In this document: one piece after another, positions 9,106 through 17,555 of the stretch
How the letters are laid out: each line of letters starts with the position of its first letter
Position numbering within the stretch: the stretch's first letter is position 1
Origin: VAZQ01 sp963721005
Lineage (GTDB): Bacteria > Pseudomonadota > Alphaproteobacteria > Rhizobiales > Xanthobacteraceae
Direction of reading: 5' to 3'
DNA: 64,000 nt
Assembly: GCA_963721005.1 (NCBI GenBank)
Contig: CAVRHR010000007.1
Span: 1,178,001 to 1,242,000 of the forward strand
Notes under the pieces: generated by a model
What the model was told of the DNA's origin: nothing
Databases searched by the model: none
What the model saw: only the letters and a program-made list of their open reading frames with translations
Program-made: the position numbers and the translations under genes

Positions 9106-10143
9106 ATGCTCATTTTCGGTATGGGCGTGGCAATCGTTGGAGGCGCTGCGAGCGGCGCGTCAGCGGCGGCCACCAAAGCGGTGTCGGCGACGCAGGAGCC
9201 TGTGGGAACTGCCGCGCCCGGCCCAAAGCCCGTCATCCATCGCGCGCTCAATCGGCATCGCGTGGCAAACCGCGCCAAGCCGGCACGGGACCCGTTGACG
9301 GCGTTTGCCAAGGGGCGCACCGCCGAGGCCGCCGACACACGCACGGTCCCGAGCGGTCCGCAGGAGGACATCCTGCGTCAGGAAAACATCCTGCGGCCGC
9401 GCAGCGTGCCGACCGTGAGCTTCTCGCCGCCCAGTTCCCTCGACCCGCCCGTGGAGCCGGCAATGGCGCCGCCCGCGGAGGTTCCGGTCAGGATCGCCGA
9501 CTCGATCGGGACGGGTGCGATCGCGTCGATCATGTCGCAGGCCCCGTCTCCCTCACGAGGAATGGAAGTGATGATGGTGCTTGGCACCTGCGCGGGTGCC
9601 GCCATGGGGGTCTACGGCTTGCTGGCGTTCAAGTCCCGGCGGCGAGCTTCGCCCACGGCAGCGCAGACGCAAAGCGTGCGTGCCGGGCTTCTGTCATCGG
9701 CCGCCGACCGCTCCGCCCGGCAGAGGCTGTTTCCGCATCAGCGGGCAATGTCGTTCGAGAGTTCGCCTGTCGGCCGGCAAATAGGGGTCCAAGGTCGACC
9801 AGCCGACCGGCGCGCAGCCTCCGGGCGCCATCGTGGGCGACCGAAGACGGGGATCCAAGAGCGCCAGCCTTGGAAAAAGCGCGCTCCGCCGGCGCAAGCC
9901 GGCGAGGTATCGGGTTCCGGCGCACCTGGCGACGCGGTCCGCGCCGCGGCACTACGAAGGCTGATCGTCCACCGGAGCCTCGACGGCGGGCGGACCCTCG
10001 GCGGCCTCGCGCTCGGCCTTCCGTTGGGCTGTTTTCTCATCTTTTTTTCGCTGTTTTTCCTCGGCGCGGGCACGCGCCGCCCGGTCTCGCTCGCTGCGGT
10101 CTCTGTTGTAATTGGGTCGAAATACCATGAAATCCTCACATGA
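9106..10143 (+). CDS. Hypothetical membrane-anchored Pro/Ala-rich protein (3' part doubtful)
   Basis: The reading frame gives 345 residues. The first 190 look coding: a hydrophobic N-terminus (MLIFGMGVAIVGGAASGASA), a Pro/Ala-rich linker, and one membrane segment near residues 152-172 (MEVMMVLGTCAGAAMGVYGL) followed by RRR. After that the composition becomes Arg-rich and the frame runs antisense to the small gene at 9952-10128, so the real product may end earlier or be frameshifted. No family recognised and no strong ribosome binding site. Treat the first half as the supported part. Confidence 0.35.
   Translation: MLIFGMGVAIVGGAASGASAAATKAVSATQEPVGTAAPGPKPVIHRALNRHRVANRAKPARDPLTAFAKGRTAEAADTRTVPSGPQEDILRQENILRPRSVPTVSFSPPSSLDPPVEPAMAPPAEVPVRIADSIGTGAIASIMSQAPSPSRGMEVMMVLGTCAGAAMGVYGLLAFKSRRRASPTAAQTQSVRAGLLSSAADRSARQRLFPHQRAMSFESSPVGRQIGVQGRPADRRAASGRHRGRPKTGIQERQPWKKRAPPAQAGEVSGSGAPGDAVRAAALRRLIVHRSLDGGRTLGGLALGLPLGCFLIFFSLFFLGAGTRRPVSLAAVSVVIGSKYHEILT
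9952..10128 (-). CDS. Small Arg/Glu-rich conserved protein (58 aa)
   Basis: Read on the minus strand, ATG at 10128 opens a 58-residue frame, MVFRPNYNRDRSERDRAARA, continuing with a charged helix (EEKQRKKDEKTAQRKAEREAAE) and a Pro-rich tail ending DDQPS before TAG. The product is highly charged, has no hydrophobic segment and is predicted to be one long helix. Proteins starting M-V-F-R-P-N-Y-N are, from memory, common short hypotheticals in Bradyrhizobium-like genomes. It lies opposite the doubtful end of the 9106 frame and upstream of the cold-shock gene. Function unknown; possibly nucleic-acid-binding. Confidence 0.65.
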   Translation of the reverse strand: MVFRPNYNRDRSERDRAARARAEEKQRKKDEKTAQRKAEREAAEGPPAVEAPVDDQPS

Positions 10144-10167
10144 AACGGTTGCTATCGTGCCTTTTGA

Positions 10168-10179
10168 GCCTATATAGGC
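10168..10179. promoter_or_regulatory. 12-bp palindrome in cold-shock gene leader
   Basis: GCCTATATAGGC is a perfect palindrome about 140 bp before the cold-shock start. The gene has a leader of at least 190 bp free of convincing coding sequence, as is usual for cold-shock mRNAs. The palindrome may mark a promoter -10 region or an operator. No stronger claim is possible. Confidence 0.3.
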
Positions 10180-10319
10180 GCTTGTTCGAGATTTTGCCTG
10201 TCTTTGCTATTTGCCCGGTTTGGGCTGTTCCTAGAGACAACGTCGAATTCGGACGCCGGGCTGCGCGATGTCGCGCCAGCTCTCAGACGCCGACCGGCGT
10301 TTTCCAATGGAGGCCAGAC

Positions 10320-10523
10320 ATGGCTACAGGTACAGTAAAGTTCTTCAATTCACAAAAAGGCTTCGGCTTCATTCAGCCGCAGGACGGCGGGCAGGACGTG
10401 TTCGTCCACATTTCCGCAGTCGAGCGCGCCGGCATGAGCAATCTCAACGAAGGCCAGAAGCTCACCTATGACGTCGTCAGCGAGCGCGGCAAGCTGGCGG
10501 CCTCGAATCTCCAGAACGTCTGA
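10320..10523 (+). CDS. CspA-family cold-shock protein
   Basis: The 67-residue protein MATGTVKFFNSQKGFGFIQP has both RNA-binding motifs, KGFGFI (RNP-1) and DVFVHIS (RNP-2), and the usual length of a single cold-shock domain. ATG at 10320 follows GGAGG with 6 bp spacing. It binds single-stranded RNA or DNA as a chaperone or antiterminator in the cytoplasm. It is followed by a clear intrinsic terminator at 10561-10587. Regulation is probably post-transcriptional through the long leader. Confidence 0.95.
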   Translation: MATGTVKFFNSQKGFGFIQPQDGGQDVFVHISAVERAGMSNLNEGQKLTYDVVSERGKLAASNLQNV

Positions 10524-10560
10524 GCGCAGACCAAACTGCCGTTCAAGCTGAACGGATCGG

Positions 10561-10587
10561 GCCCGGCCGCAACGCGCCGGGCCTTTT
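10561..10587 (+). terminator. Rho-independent terminator after cold-shock gene
   Basis: GCCCGGC (10561-10567) pairs with GCCGGGC (10576-10582) across an 8-base loop and is followed by CTTTT. It lies 37 bp after the cold-shock stop codon and before the next gene's ribosome binding site. Confidence 0.8.
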
Positions 10588-10672
10588 GCTCTTCCGAAAT
10601 GCAACCGCGACCGGGGCCGGCCCAAGGGGGTCGGCCGATGCGTCCGCTATCCAGGCAAGCAGGAGGCCGAGA

Positions 10673-10894
10673 ATGGCACGGAAACCGGCGACGCGTGTCG
10701 AATTCGCCCTGTTCGACGTATTCTACGAGGACGGCTCGCAGCGCTCCAACCGCAGGGTGCCGAGCGACATCCTGGGCGGTCTCGACGGCGATGAGCCGGC
10801 GCGTGCCGTGATCGAGGAGCAGGACCGGCTGATCGCCGAGAAATCCGGCACCCCGGCGCTCGCGGTCAAGAGCCTGCGCCGCTCCGGAAAGTGA
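10673..10894 (+). CDS. Conserved small hypothetical protein (73 aa)
   Basis: The 73-residue product starts MARKPATRVEFALFDVFYED and continues with RSNRRVPSDILGGLDGDEPA. ATG at 10673 follows AGGAGG with good spacing. It is soluble, has no cysteine, and from memory resembles short hypotheticals of Bradyrhizobium-like genomes that keep the V-x-Y-E-D-G and GGLDGDEPA segments. The function is unknown. It is separated from the cold-shock gene by a terminator and so has its own promoter. Proximity to a cold-shock gene may be coincidental. Confidence 0.75.
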   Translation: MARKPATRVEFALFDVFYEDGSQRSNRRVPSDILGGLDGDEPARAVIEEQDRLIAEKSGTPALAVKSLRRSGK

Positions 10895-11325
10895 ACCCGC
10901 ATCGGTGACGGTTCGGCAATCATCAAATATCGCGATCAAAAATCATTTGATTTTCGATTGCGCCGACTGTGTGGTGATTAACCAAGCAGCGATACCCCCG
11001 GCTCGGTTCTCGAACCGGGGTTCGAAGTCGTGTCGACAACCGATGCGGTGACGCCGCCCGCAGAGCGAAGCTCGATGCCGTCATCGCCCGTTAAGCCGAC
11101 CTCAAGAACAGCACCAATGGCAGCTGCATCATCGACATGTTGTGCAAGGAGAACGACGAGCTGCTGGCGATCTACAAGTAAGCAGAGGCTCGCAAGCTCG
11201 CGATATCTTTGAGGCGGGGTCTCTCGTCGTCCAAGCTTCCGCGGGTCAGCTTCCTCGCCCCTCCGGGGCGAGGAAGGAATTCTGCGGCGCTCGCGTGATT
11301 TCCAATCAGTCGAACGGGCGACCAA
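10895..11325. other. 431-bp intergenic region with gene remnant and AT-rich dyad
   Basis: Near the left end AAAATCA and TGATTTT (10939-10954, 2-bp spacer) form an AT-rich dyad, unusual in this GC-rich setting and operator-like. From 11095 to 11163 plus-strand codons read ADLKNSTNGSCIIDMLCKEN and end ELLAIYK before TAA at 11179-11181. The frame has a stop just upstream (11092-11094), so this looks like the tail of a decayed gene. Nothing else assignable was seen. Confidence 0.35.
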
Positions 11326-12189
11326 TCACTTCTGCGGCTGCTTGAAATAGCGCAGGTCGGGCGGCGCCTGGCCCTTCTTGGCCGGCATCAGCATGCCGTC
11401 GCCGCTCAGAAAGTAGGCCTCCCCGGCGATCCCGACGTGACCATTGCCCTCGGTGCAGACCTCCTCGAACCATTCCGGGCGATCTACCTTCTGGCGCACG
11501 TAGGTCTTGTGAACCGTCCAGGGGTGGGTGAGGGCGTTGTCGTAGGTGGTCATCTCGTTGGTCAGCTTGTCGGGATCATTTTTGTTCCAGCTGATGCGCT
11601 CCTTGAAGACGCTCTGATTGTCGGGGTGGAGCGGAATGCCGGTGGCGTCGAAGGCGCGCGGACCCTTGAAGTAGCGGGTCTCCACCTCGAGCGTGTCGTA
11701 GCGGCCGTCGCCGTCGGTATCCGACCACTTGCCGATCGAATAGCCCTGGAAGGTCGGATCGATGTAGTCCCTCGGCCAGTCGCGCCCGTCGGTGAAGATG
11801 CGCCGCGAGTCGTGGATATGCTCGACCAGGATATGGGTGGTCTCCGGCGTGATCACGATCTCCATGTCGCCATACGGAACCATGATCCGCGGCATGCCGG
11901 GCGCCAGGCAGCCATAGGTGGGATCGCCGCCCTGCCCGCCCTCCGCCTGATCCTTCAGGCTGGCCTCCCATTGCGCCATGAACTCGGGCTTGAGCGGCGG
12001 CTGCTGCGGGCGCCCTTGATTGTGCATCGGATCATAGGCCGGCTGGCCGACCACACCGGGGACGCGGGCCCTGATCCACTGGCCCCTGAGGTCGGGATAT
12101 TTCGATTCATCGAAGGCCAGCGCCGGGCCGAAAGTCAGCACCAGCGCCGCCGCCAGCACGGTCGCGCCGATCGAGATCCGATCAAGCAT
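11326..12189 (-). CDS. Secreted protein of unrecognised family, paralogue 1, with EF-hand-like loop
   Basis: The 287-residue product has a Sec signal (MLDRISIGATVLAAALVLTF) and start ATG at 12189 behind AGGAGG. The mature protein shares with its paralogues YPDLRGQW, DGRDWP, GYSIGKW, FKGPR, LTHPWTV and GMLMPAKKGQ. After GYSIGKW it carries DTDGDGRYDTLE, which fits the 12-residue EF-hand loop (acidic at 1, 3, 5, 9, 12 and Gly at 6), implying calcium binding. Two more copies lie at 12252-13118 and 17556-18422, each ending in a near-identical LRYF or ARYF tail. The family function is unknown. It is last in a minus-strand series with paralogue 2 and two GlcG-like genes. Confidence 0.85.
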   Translation of the reverse strand: MLDRISIGATVLAAALVLTFGPALAFDESKYPDLRGQWIRARVPGVVGQPAYDPMHNQGRPQQPPLKPEFMAQWEASLKDQAEGGQGGDPTYGCLAPGMPRIMVPYGDMEIVITPETTHILVEHIHDSRRIFTDGRDWPRDYIDPTFQGYSIGKWSDTDGDGRYDTLEVETRYFKGPRAFDATGIPLHPDNQSVFKERISWNKNDPDKLTNEMTTYDNALTHPWTVHKTYVRQKVDRPEWFEEVCTEGNGHVGIAGEAYFLSGDGMLMPAKKGQAPPDLRYFKQPQK

Positions 12190-12251
12190 GAGCTTCCTCC
12201 TTCGGTACTGTTCCGGCGGCTCGCAGCGCGGCGCCGGCCGGCGTTTGGCCG

Positions 12252-13118
12252 TTATTTCTTCGGTTGATTGAAGTAGCGGAGATCCGGCGCCTTCTGCCCC
12301 TTCTTGGCGGGCATCAGCATGCCCTCGCCGCTCTGGAAATACATGTCGTCGCCGATAAAGACCAATCCGCTGCCCTCCACGCACATGTCCTCGGGCCAGA
12401 TCGGGAACTCGGCTTTCTCGCGTCGGTATTTCTTCGCCACCGTCCAGGGATGCGTCAGCGCATGATCGAAGACGGTAAGGTCGTTGTGCATCAGGTCGGG
12501 ATCGGACTTGTCGAGATAGATGCGCTCCTTAACCACGGTTTGGTTGTCGGCGTGGAGCGGCAGGCCGCTGGGCTCGAATGCGCGCGGGCCCTTGAAGTTG
12601 CGGGTCTCGATCTCGAGCGTGTCGAAGCGGCCCTTGCCTTCGGAATCGATCCACTTGCCGATCGAATAGCCGTCAAAGCTCGGCTGCGCGTCCGTTGGCC
12701 ATTCGCGTCCATCGGTGTAGACGCGCCGCCGCGAGTCGCGGATGTGATCGATCAGGATGTAGGTGACGTCGGGCTTCACCACGATCTCCATCGGGCGGAA
12801 CAGGGTCATCATCCCGGGCATGCCGACCGCGAGACACTTGGCGCCTTGCCACTGGCCCTGGCCACCGGCGGCCTGGTCGGCGAGGCTCGCTTCGAAAACG
12901 GCCTGGTATTCCGGCGTCAGCGGGGCCTGTTGGTCGCGTCCCCAGGACTTGTCGGGATCGAACGGTCCCTGACCGGTGACCCCGGCGGGCGGGCGCGCCC
13001 GCAGCCACTGGCCCTTGAAGTTCGGATATTGCGCATCATCGAACGCGCGCGCGCCTTCGCTGGTCGCCAACGCCACCGCGATGAGGGCGATCGCACCGAT
13101 CGAGCTTCTGAAAAGCAT
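12252..13118 (-). CDS. Secreted protein of unrecognised family, paralogue 2
   Basis: The 288-residue protein has a Sec signal (MLFRSSIGAIALIAVALATS) and starts behind GGAGG. It aligns along its whole length with the products of 11326-12189 and 17556-18422. At the EF-hand position it reads DSEGKGRFDTLE: the third and fifth ligand positions are E and K, so calcium binding is probably weakened or lost. Downstream paralogue 1 begins 62 bp later, probably in one transcript. The 358-bp gap upstream (13119-13476) holds a 14-bp palindrome, CGCCCTTAAGGGCG, at 13175-13188 and no gene. Function unknown; periplasmic or extracellular location is likely. Confidence 0.85.
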   Translation of the reverse strand: MLFRSSIGAIALIAVALATSEGARAFDDAQYPNFKGQWLRARPPAGVTGQGPFDPDKSWGRDQQAPLTPEYQAVFEASLADQAAGGQGQWQGAKCLAVGMPGMMTLFRPMEIVVKPDVTYILIDHIRDSRRRVYTDGREWPTDAQPSFDGYSIGKWIDSEGKGRFDTLEIETRNFKGPRAFEPSGLPLHADNQTVVKERIYLDKSDPDLMHNDLTVFDHALTHPWTVAKKYRREKAEFPIWPEDMCVEGSGLVFIGDDMYFQSGEGMLMPAKKGQKAPDLRYFNQPKK

Positions 13119-13174
13119 TCCTGTCCTCCCTGCAACAGCGGTCCAGGGAGCTCATCCGGCGAAGCCGCCGCGAG

Positions 13175-13188
13175 CGCCCTTAAGGGCG
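13175..13188. promoter_or_regulatory. 14-bp perfect palindrome between GlcG-like gene and paralogue 2
   Basis: CGCCCTTAAGGGCG is a perfect dyad 57 bp upstream of the start of the gene at 12252-13118. It could be an operator or simply part of an extragenic repeat. The remainder of 13119-13476 shows no gene and no further assignable signal. Confidence 0.3.
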
Positions 13189-13476
13189 AGTACGCGAGAC
13201 CGAAAAGTCATTGGTCCTGTCAACGTGCCTGCCGGTGGCGCCAGCGCCGCTGCCCATTGCAATGATCGGAGATTCCGGCAATCCCGAAGAGCAGTTACCG
13301 CAAAGGATATACCGAACGCGCCAGCCGGCGAAAGAGTGCCACGCGACAGAATGCGAGGCGCCCGGGAGACGCGCGCGGCGGGCTATTTCCGCGGGCCGCA
13401 TGGCGGCTCACGCGGCTTTGGAACGAGCGGCGGCGCAGCATCGGAATGCTGCGCCGCGATTTCGGCCGAGATCGGC

Positions 13477-13974
13477 TTATTTCAGCTGATCGGCCACCTT
13501 GTCGATGCCGGCCTTGGCGCAGGCCTCGTCCTTGTCGCCACCAGGCGAGCCGGAAACCCCGATGCCGCCGATAACGTCGTCACCGACCTTGATCGGCAGC
13601 GCGCCCTGCGCCGGGATCTGGTTTCCGAGACGGAGCGCGCCGGACGTGGGGTTGTCCTTGACGGCGGTCGCGAATTCGCCGGACGGGCGACGCTGCAGCC
13701 GGGACGTGATGGCCTTGCGCAAGGAGTTTTCCATCGTATGCGGGTTGGCGTCGTCGCCCCGCATGGCGACCAGCACCTCGGCATTGCGGCCGACGACATG
13801 CACGGACACCTTGTAGCCCTGCGCGGTGCACATTTGGGCGGCGGTTTGCGCCATCGTGATCGCGATGGGGAGCGTCAGGTCCTTGTGGACGGCGAGTTGG
13901 GCATTTGCCGTGCCGGCAATCCCGCAGGCGAATACCAGCGACATTCCGGCGAGCAGGCGTGCAGTTCGAATCAT
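13477..13974 (-). CDS. Secreted GlcG/HbpS-family (DUF336) protein, copy 1
   Basis: The 165-residue product has a Sec signal ending AGTANAQL and the DUF336 core: an N-terminal helix, a central MENSLRKAITSRL helix and the hallmark GALPIKVGDDVIGGIGVSGS near the C-terminus. Members such as HbpS bind haem. Others were named GlcG after the glycolate operon and lack a defined reaction. GGGAGG precedes ATG at 13974. Copy 2 lies 65 bp upstream on the same strand. No glycolate oxidase genes are nearby, so a glycolate role is unsupported. Haem or small-aromatic binding in the periplasm is the best guess. Confidence 0.88.
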   Translation of the reverse strand: MIRTARLLAGMSLVFACGIAGTANAQLAVHKDLTLPIAITMAQTAAQMCTAQGYKVSVHVVGRNAEVLVAMRGDDANPHTMENSLRKAITSRLQRRPSGEFATAVKDNPTSGALRLGNQIPAQGALPIKVGDDVIGGIGVSGSPGGDKDEACAKAGIDKVADQLK

Positions 13975-14039
13975 AAGAAGTCCTCCCTGATGAATTCCGC
14001 CATTGTGGCGGTGGGCGAGAATGGATGTGATAGCTTCAA

Positions 14040-14543
14040 CTACTTCAGCTCCGCCGAAACCTTGTCGATGCCGGCCTTGGCGCAGGCTTCATCCTTGTCG
14101 CCGCCCGGTGCGCCGGAAACCCCGATGGCACCGATTACGTCCTCACCGACCTTGATCGGCAGCGCGCCCTGGGCCGCCACGATGTTGGTCAGAAACAGGG
14201 CGCCGGCGGTCGCATTACCCTGGACGCCCTTGGCAAAATCCCCGGACGACCGGCGGAAGGTGCGGGCGGTGAAGGCCTTCTTCATGGAATTCTCCATGGT
14301 GGCCGCGCCCGCGAGCTCGTTGCGCAGCCCGAGGATCACCTCGCCGTCGCGGCCGAGCACATGCACGGACACGTTATAACCCTGGCCTTTGCAGGTCTCG
14401 ATCGCCGTCATCGCCATGGTGGTGGCCATCGCCAGCGACAGATCCTTGTGAACGAGCAGCTGGGCATTTGCCGTGCCGGCAGCCCCACAGGCGAGCGCGG
14501 ACGCGAGCGAAAGCCCGGCCAGCCGAGATGCAACCTTGAACAT
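14040..14543 (-). CDS. Secreted GlcG/HbpS-family (DUF336) protein, copy 2
   Basis: The 167-residue protein starts behind GGGAGG, has a Sec signal ending AGTANAQL like copy 1, and keeps MENSMKKAF and GALPIKVGEDVIGAIGVSGA. It is clearly a tandem duplicate of the gene at 13477-13974: the C-terminal 30 residues are nearly identical. The two probably form an operon with the EF-hand-loop family genes downstream. The region upstream (14544-14832) contains the likely promoter but nothing I can define. The function is unknown beyond the family's haem-binding precedent. Confidence 0.88.
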   Translation of the reverse strand: MFKVASRLAGLSLASALACGAAGTANAQLLVHKDLSLAMATTMAMTAIETCKGQGYNVSVHVLGRDGEVILGLRNELAGAATMENSMKKAFTARTFRRSSGDFAKGVQGNATAGALFLTNIVAAQGALPIKVGEDVIGAIGVSGAPGGDKDEACAKAGIDKVSAELK

Positions 14544-14832
14544 GAGTAGTCCTCCCGTATGTTGGCAGCATTGTATGGACCGCCCGTCTTATAATATGAC
14601 GGCAACTTGCCGCCAAGCCGGTCCAGGAGGCTTCGCGGCGCGCTGCGGATCGCATCTCGTTCACGCTGCGACGCCGCGCCGGCAGGCCGGCGACCGGGCG
14701 AGGAACCGAAGAACGGTCACTGCCAAGGCCTAACGGATCCTTCCTCGCACATTTTCACTTTTCATAAAGCCAGCCCCTCGGTCGCCCCGAACCTTCTGCG
14801 CCTGGCGCGTGACCAACGCGGGACAGGAGAGC

Positions 14833-15024
14833 ATGATGGCGGAGGCCTATGCGGTGGCACAGAACGATGACCAACAATGGGTCGTGACGGTTCATGGGGA
14901 GCAAATCATGATTTGCGCGCGCAAGACCGAAGCCATGCGAGCCGCCAAAGAAGCCGCCAGGCTCCTGCGGTCGGGTCGCCGCGATGAAAAAAGTCCGAGG
15001 CGGGCGCCCGGAACTTTTCGCTAA
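14833..15024 (+). CDS. Small hypothetical protein (DUF2188-like pattern)
   Basis: A 63-residue product starts MMAEAYAVAQNDDQQWVVTV behind AGGAG and continues HGEQIMICARKTEAMRAAKE. The pattern (short beta hairpin with conserved W, then A-rich helix with T-x-x-A-x-x-A-A-x-x-A) resembles DUF2188 proteins, which are small cytosolic proteins of unknown role. It is isolated and divergent from the GlcG-like genes. The tail after residue 48 is Arg-rich and low in information. Confidence 0.6.
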   Translation: MMAEAYAVAQNDDQQWVVTVHGEQIMICARKTEAMRAAKEAARLLRSGRRDEKSPRRAPGTFR

Positions 15025-15278
15025 GCGAACGTCTCGCGTGACAAACTTCGATCAATCGTCGCACCGCCAATGCCCGGCATTGGTCACGGTGACGTGAACG
15101 CATGTGAATTGCGCATCGAGAACCTTCTGGCACAAGTGATCGCAGGGGCACCCGTGCGCATTTGCAGCGCGGCGCAAGACAAGTCGGGTTTCGGTATCGG
15201 TCCCTCTCTACAACCCGCTCCGTCCGCTCCGCTCCGCAACGCAAATCCCAAAGCCGCAAATTTCAAACGGAGGAAACA

Positions 15279-15623
15279 ATGCAGAACACGTTCGCGCGGA
15301 CGGCGCTCCCGGTGCTTGGTGCTGTGGCGCTATTGGGGCTCGCCTTGCCGGGTCGGGCGCCGGCCCAGGGCGCCGCTCCCAACCTGAACGGCACCTATCG
15401 ATGCCAGCCGGAGCCGAGCTCCTGCCAATGGTCGGGCCAGAGCTTCACGATCGCGCAGTCGGGCACCAAATTGGACATGAAGAGCGACAAAGGCGACGTC
15501 GGCCAGGGCCTCATGTCGAGCAATACCACCCTCAGCGTGGGCGCGCCGTGGAACATGCTCGGCGTCATCCTGCCCGACCAACGCATCCAATGGTCGAACG
15601 GCACGCTGTGGAGCAAGCAATAG
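15279..15623 (+). CDS. Small secreted protein of unknown function
   Basis: The 114-residue product follows GGAGG at 15269-15273, has a Sec signal (MQNTFARTALPVLGAVALLG) and a mature part with a YRCQPEPSSCQW cysteine pair and Trp-rich strands (WSGQSF, PWNML, IQWSNGTLW). The layout suggests a small lipocalin-like or META-like beta domain in which a missing or altered value would be reported as NGTYRC and WSNGTLW edges, but I do not recognise a family. It lies 143 bp before the TolB/TPR gene in the same direction and may be cotranscribed. Confidence 0.7.
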   Translation: MQNTFARTALPVLGAVALLGLALPGRAPAQGAAPNLNGTYRCQPEPSSCQWSGQSFTIAQSGTKLDMKSDKGDVGQGLMSSNTTLSVGAPWNMLGVILPDQRIQWSNGTLWSKQ

Positions 15624-15766
15624 CCGGGCGATTGAAGCAAGCGCCGGAATCCATTCCGCCTCGCCGGAACCGCGCCGGGCGACGTGGGCTTGGCGGCGCG
15701 CGGAATCTCCGCCGCACACCCGCTCCAAATGGTGCTATAATTTCCAGCACCATGGGGAGCAAGCGC

Positions 15767-17302
15767 ATGAACGGATTTCTGTCAGGCCTGACGGGACGGC
15801 GCCTGGGCACGGCGGCAATCGGGCTCTGCATCGCGCTTGCATCCGCGGCGGCGCAAACACCGGGCGCGCCTCCCGCGCCGCCGCCCACGATCGCGGTGCT
15901 TCCGCTCGAGAACAATTCCGGCGACCCGACCCAGGATTTCTTCGCCAGCGGAATGACGGACGAGATCGCGGCGGCGCTCGCCTCGGTGCACGGCCTCGAT
16001 GTGGTGGCCCGCTCCTCCTCGTTCCGGCTTCCGCCCGCGAGCCGCGATCTCAAGCTCATCGGGCAGACGCTCAACGCCGGCTATCTGGTGCAAGGTTCGG
16101 CCCGTATGGCGGACGGACGACTGCGCATGAATGTCCGGCTGGTGCAGGCGCGCGACGGCGTTGCGCTGTGGTCGAAGGACTACGACGCCGAGCGCGCCAG
16201 CGTCTTCGACCTCGAGGAGGATATCGCCGGCAAGATCGCGGCGGCGCTGAAGATGCCGGTGCCGGCCGGCGAGCCGCTGGTGCGCAGCCGCACCCGCGAT
16301 CTCGACGCCTATCTGGACTTCCTGCGTGCCAAGGTGGCGGCGCGCGAGCGCGGCGCCAAGGCGTTGGCGGACGCCGCCGTGTTCCTGGAGCGGGTGGTGA
16401 TGCGCGATCCCGATTTCGCGCCGGCCGCCGCGCTCCTGGCCTATGATTTCGCGCTGACCCCGCTGTTTGCTCCCTCCTTGCGCGGCGGCCTGCCGCAGGA
16501 GGAGCGCGCGATCGTCGAGCGCACGATACCGCGCAGCGATGCGCTCGCGCGGCGCGCCACGCAGCTCGATCCGAAGAACGCCGACGGCTTCGTGGCGCTC
16601 GGCTACGCCAACATGGTGCAGCGAAAGATGGTGGCCGCCGAGGACGCCTTCCGGCAGGCGCTGGCGCTGAACCCGAACCAGGCCGACGGACTGCACGGCT
16701 TGAGCCAGTTCCTGGCCGCGATGGGTCGCATCAAGGAATCGCTGGCGATGCGGGACCACCTGCAGGCCGTCGAGCAGTCCATCATCAACTACACGGCCGA
16801 TACCGCCGAGATCTATTGGCTCGATGGCGATACCCAAAAGGCGGTCGCCATGCTGCAGCCGTTCCGGCCCGGGCGCACCCTCGAGCTCGCGCTGGTGCAG
16901 GCGTCGGCCGGACGCTATGGCGAGGCCGCCGCCGCGATCCGCGAGATGCCGGCTGCCGCCTATCCGCCCGGCATGACGGAAGCGGCCGCGAAGATGCTGG
17001 ATTCCGCGCCCGCCAAAGCCGCCGCGCCGGCGGAGCTGCCGCGCCTCGGCAATCTGAGCTTCGCTTACATGCATGTGGGGGCACCGGAGCGCGTGCTGGA
17101 ATTCTACGAGGACGAGGTCAGGGGCGGCTATTTCCAGCCGATCTCCGCCACCTGGTTCTGGCATCCGACCTATGCGGCGGTGCGCAAGACCGCGCGTTTC
17201 AAGCAGCTCGCGCGCGATCTCGGCATGGTGGACTATTGGAATACGCGCGGCTGGCCGGCCCAATGCCACCCCGCGGCGGCGAACGATTTTGCGTGCGACT
17301 AA
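15767..17302 (+). CDS. Exported TolB-like/TPR-repeat protein
   Basis: The 511-residue protein starts at 15767, 7 bp after GGGGAG; the upstream ATG at 15752 overlaps that site. A Sec signal is followed by TIAVLPLENNSGDPTQDFF and the GYLVQGSARMADGRLRM segment. These are the FlgO/TolB-like module that in many rhizobia sits between an adenylate cyclase or CadC-type regulator domain and TPRs. Here the N-terminal effector domain is absent. From about residue 250 there are several TPR helices (NADGFVALGYANMVQRKMVA, ALNPNQADGL). It probably acts as a periplasmic scaffold. The extragenic repeat at 17319 follows directly. Confidence 0.85.
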   Translation: MNGFLSGLTGRRLGTAAIGLCIALASAAAQTPGAPPAPPPTIAVLPLENNSGDPTQDFFASGMTDEIAAALASVHGLDVVARSSSFRLPPASRDLKLIGQTLNAGYLVQGSARMADGRLRMNVRLVQARDGVALWSKDYDAERASVFDLEEDIAGKIAAALKMPVPAGEPLVRSRTRDLDAYLDFLRAKVAARERGAKALADAAVFLERVVMRDPDFAPAAALLAYDFALTPLFAPSLRGGLPQEERAIVERTIPRSDALARRATQLDPKNADGFVALGYANMVQRKMVAAEDAFRQALALNPNQADGLHGLSQFLAAMGRIKESLAMRDHLQAVEQSIINYTADTAEIYWLDGDTQKAVAMLQPFRPGRTLELALVQASAGRYGEAAAAIREMPAAAYPPGMTEAAAKMLDSAPAKAAAPAELPRLGNLSFAYMHVGAPERVLEFYEDEVRGGYFQPISATWFWHPTYAAVRKTARFKQLARDLGMVDYWNTRGWPAQCHPAAANDFACD

Positions 17303-17318
17303 GGCGACGCGGGCGTTC

Positions 17319-17367
17319 GTAGGGGCGGCCCTTGTGGCCGCTCGGGCGCCCACAAGGGCGCCCCTAC
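17319..17367. repeat. Extragenic palindrome, type GTAGGGGCGGCCC (copy 1)
   Basis: Arms starting GTAGGGGCGGCCCTTGTGG and ending CACAAGGGCGCCCCTAC fold into an imperfect hairpin of about 24 bp per arm. A second copy lies at 59858-59917. It follows the TolB/TPR stop by 16 bp. Confidence 0.8.
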
Positions 17368-17490
17368 GCGTTCAGGACCAAACTCCGGAACCACGCATCA
17401 CTATGGCCCCTTGGATACCCTCATGGTGAGGAGGGCGGGCCACTTGGCCCGCACGTCTCGAACCATGGCCGCGCGCTCAAGCCCTCCATC

Positions 17491-17533
17491 CATCCTTCGA
17501 GACGCGTCGCTTCGCGACGCTCCTCAGGATGAG
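17491..17533. repeat. Extragenic palindrome, type CATCCTTCGAGAC (copy 1)
   Basis: Outer arms CATCCTTCGAG and CTCAGGATG enclose a perfect inner hairpin, GCGTCGC-TTC-GCGACGC (17504-17520). A copy with the same outer arms but a different inner stem lies in opposite orientation at 60829-60870, indicating that the ends are conserved and the core varies. Confidence 0.75.
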
Positions 17534-17555
17534 GACCGCGTCGATTCCCCGCTCT

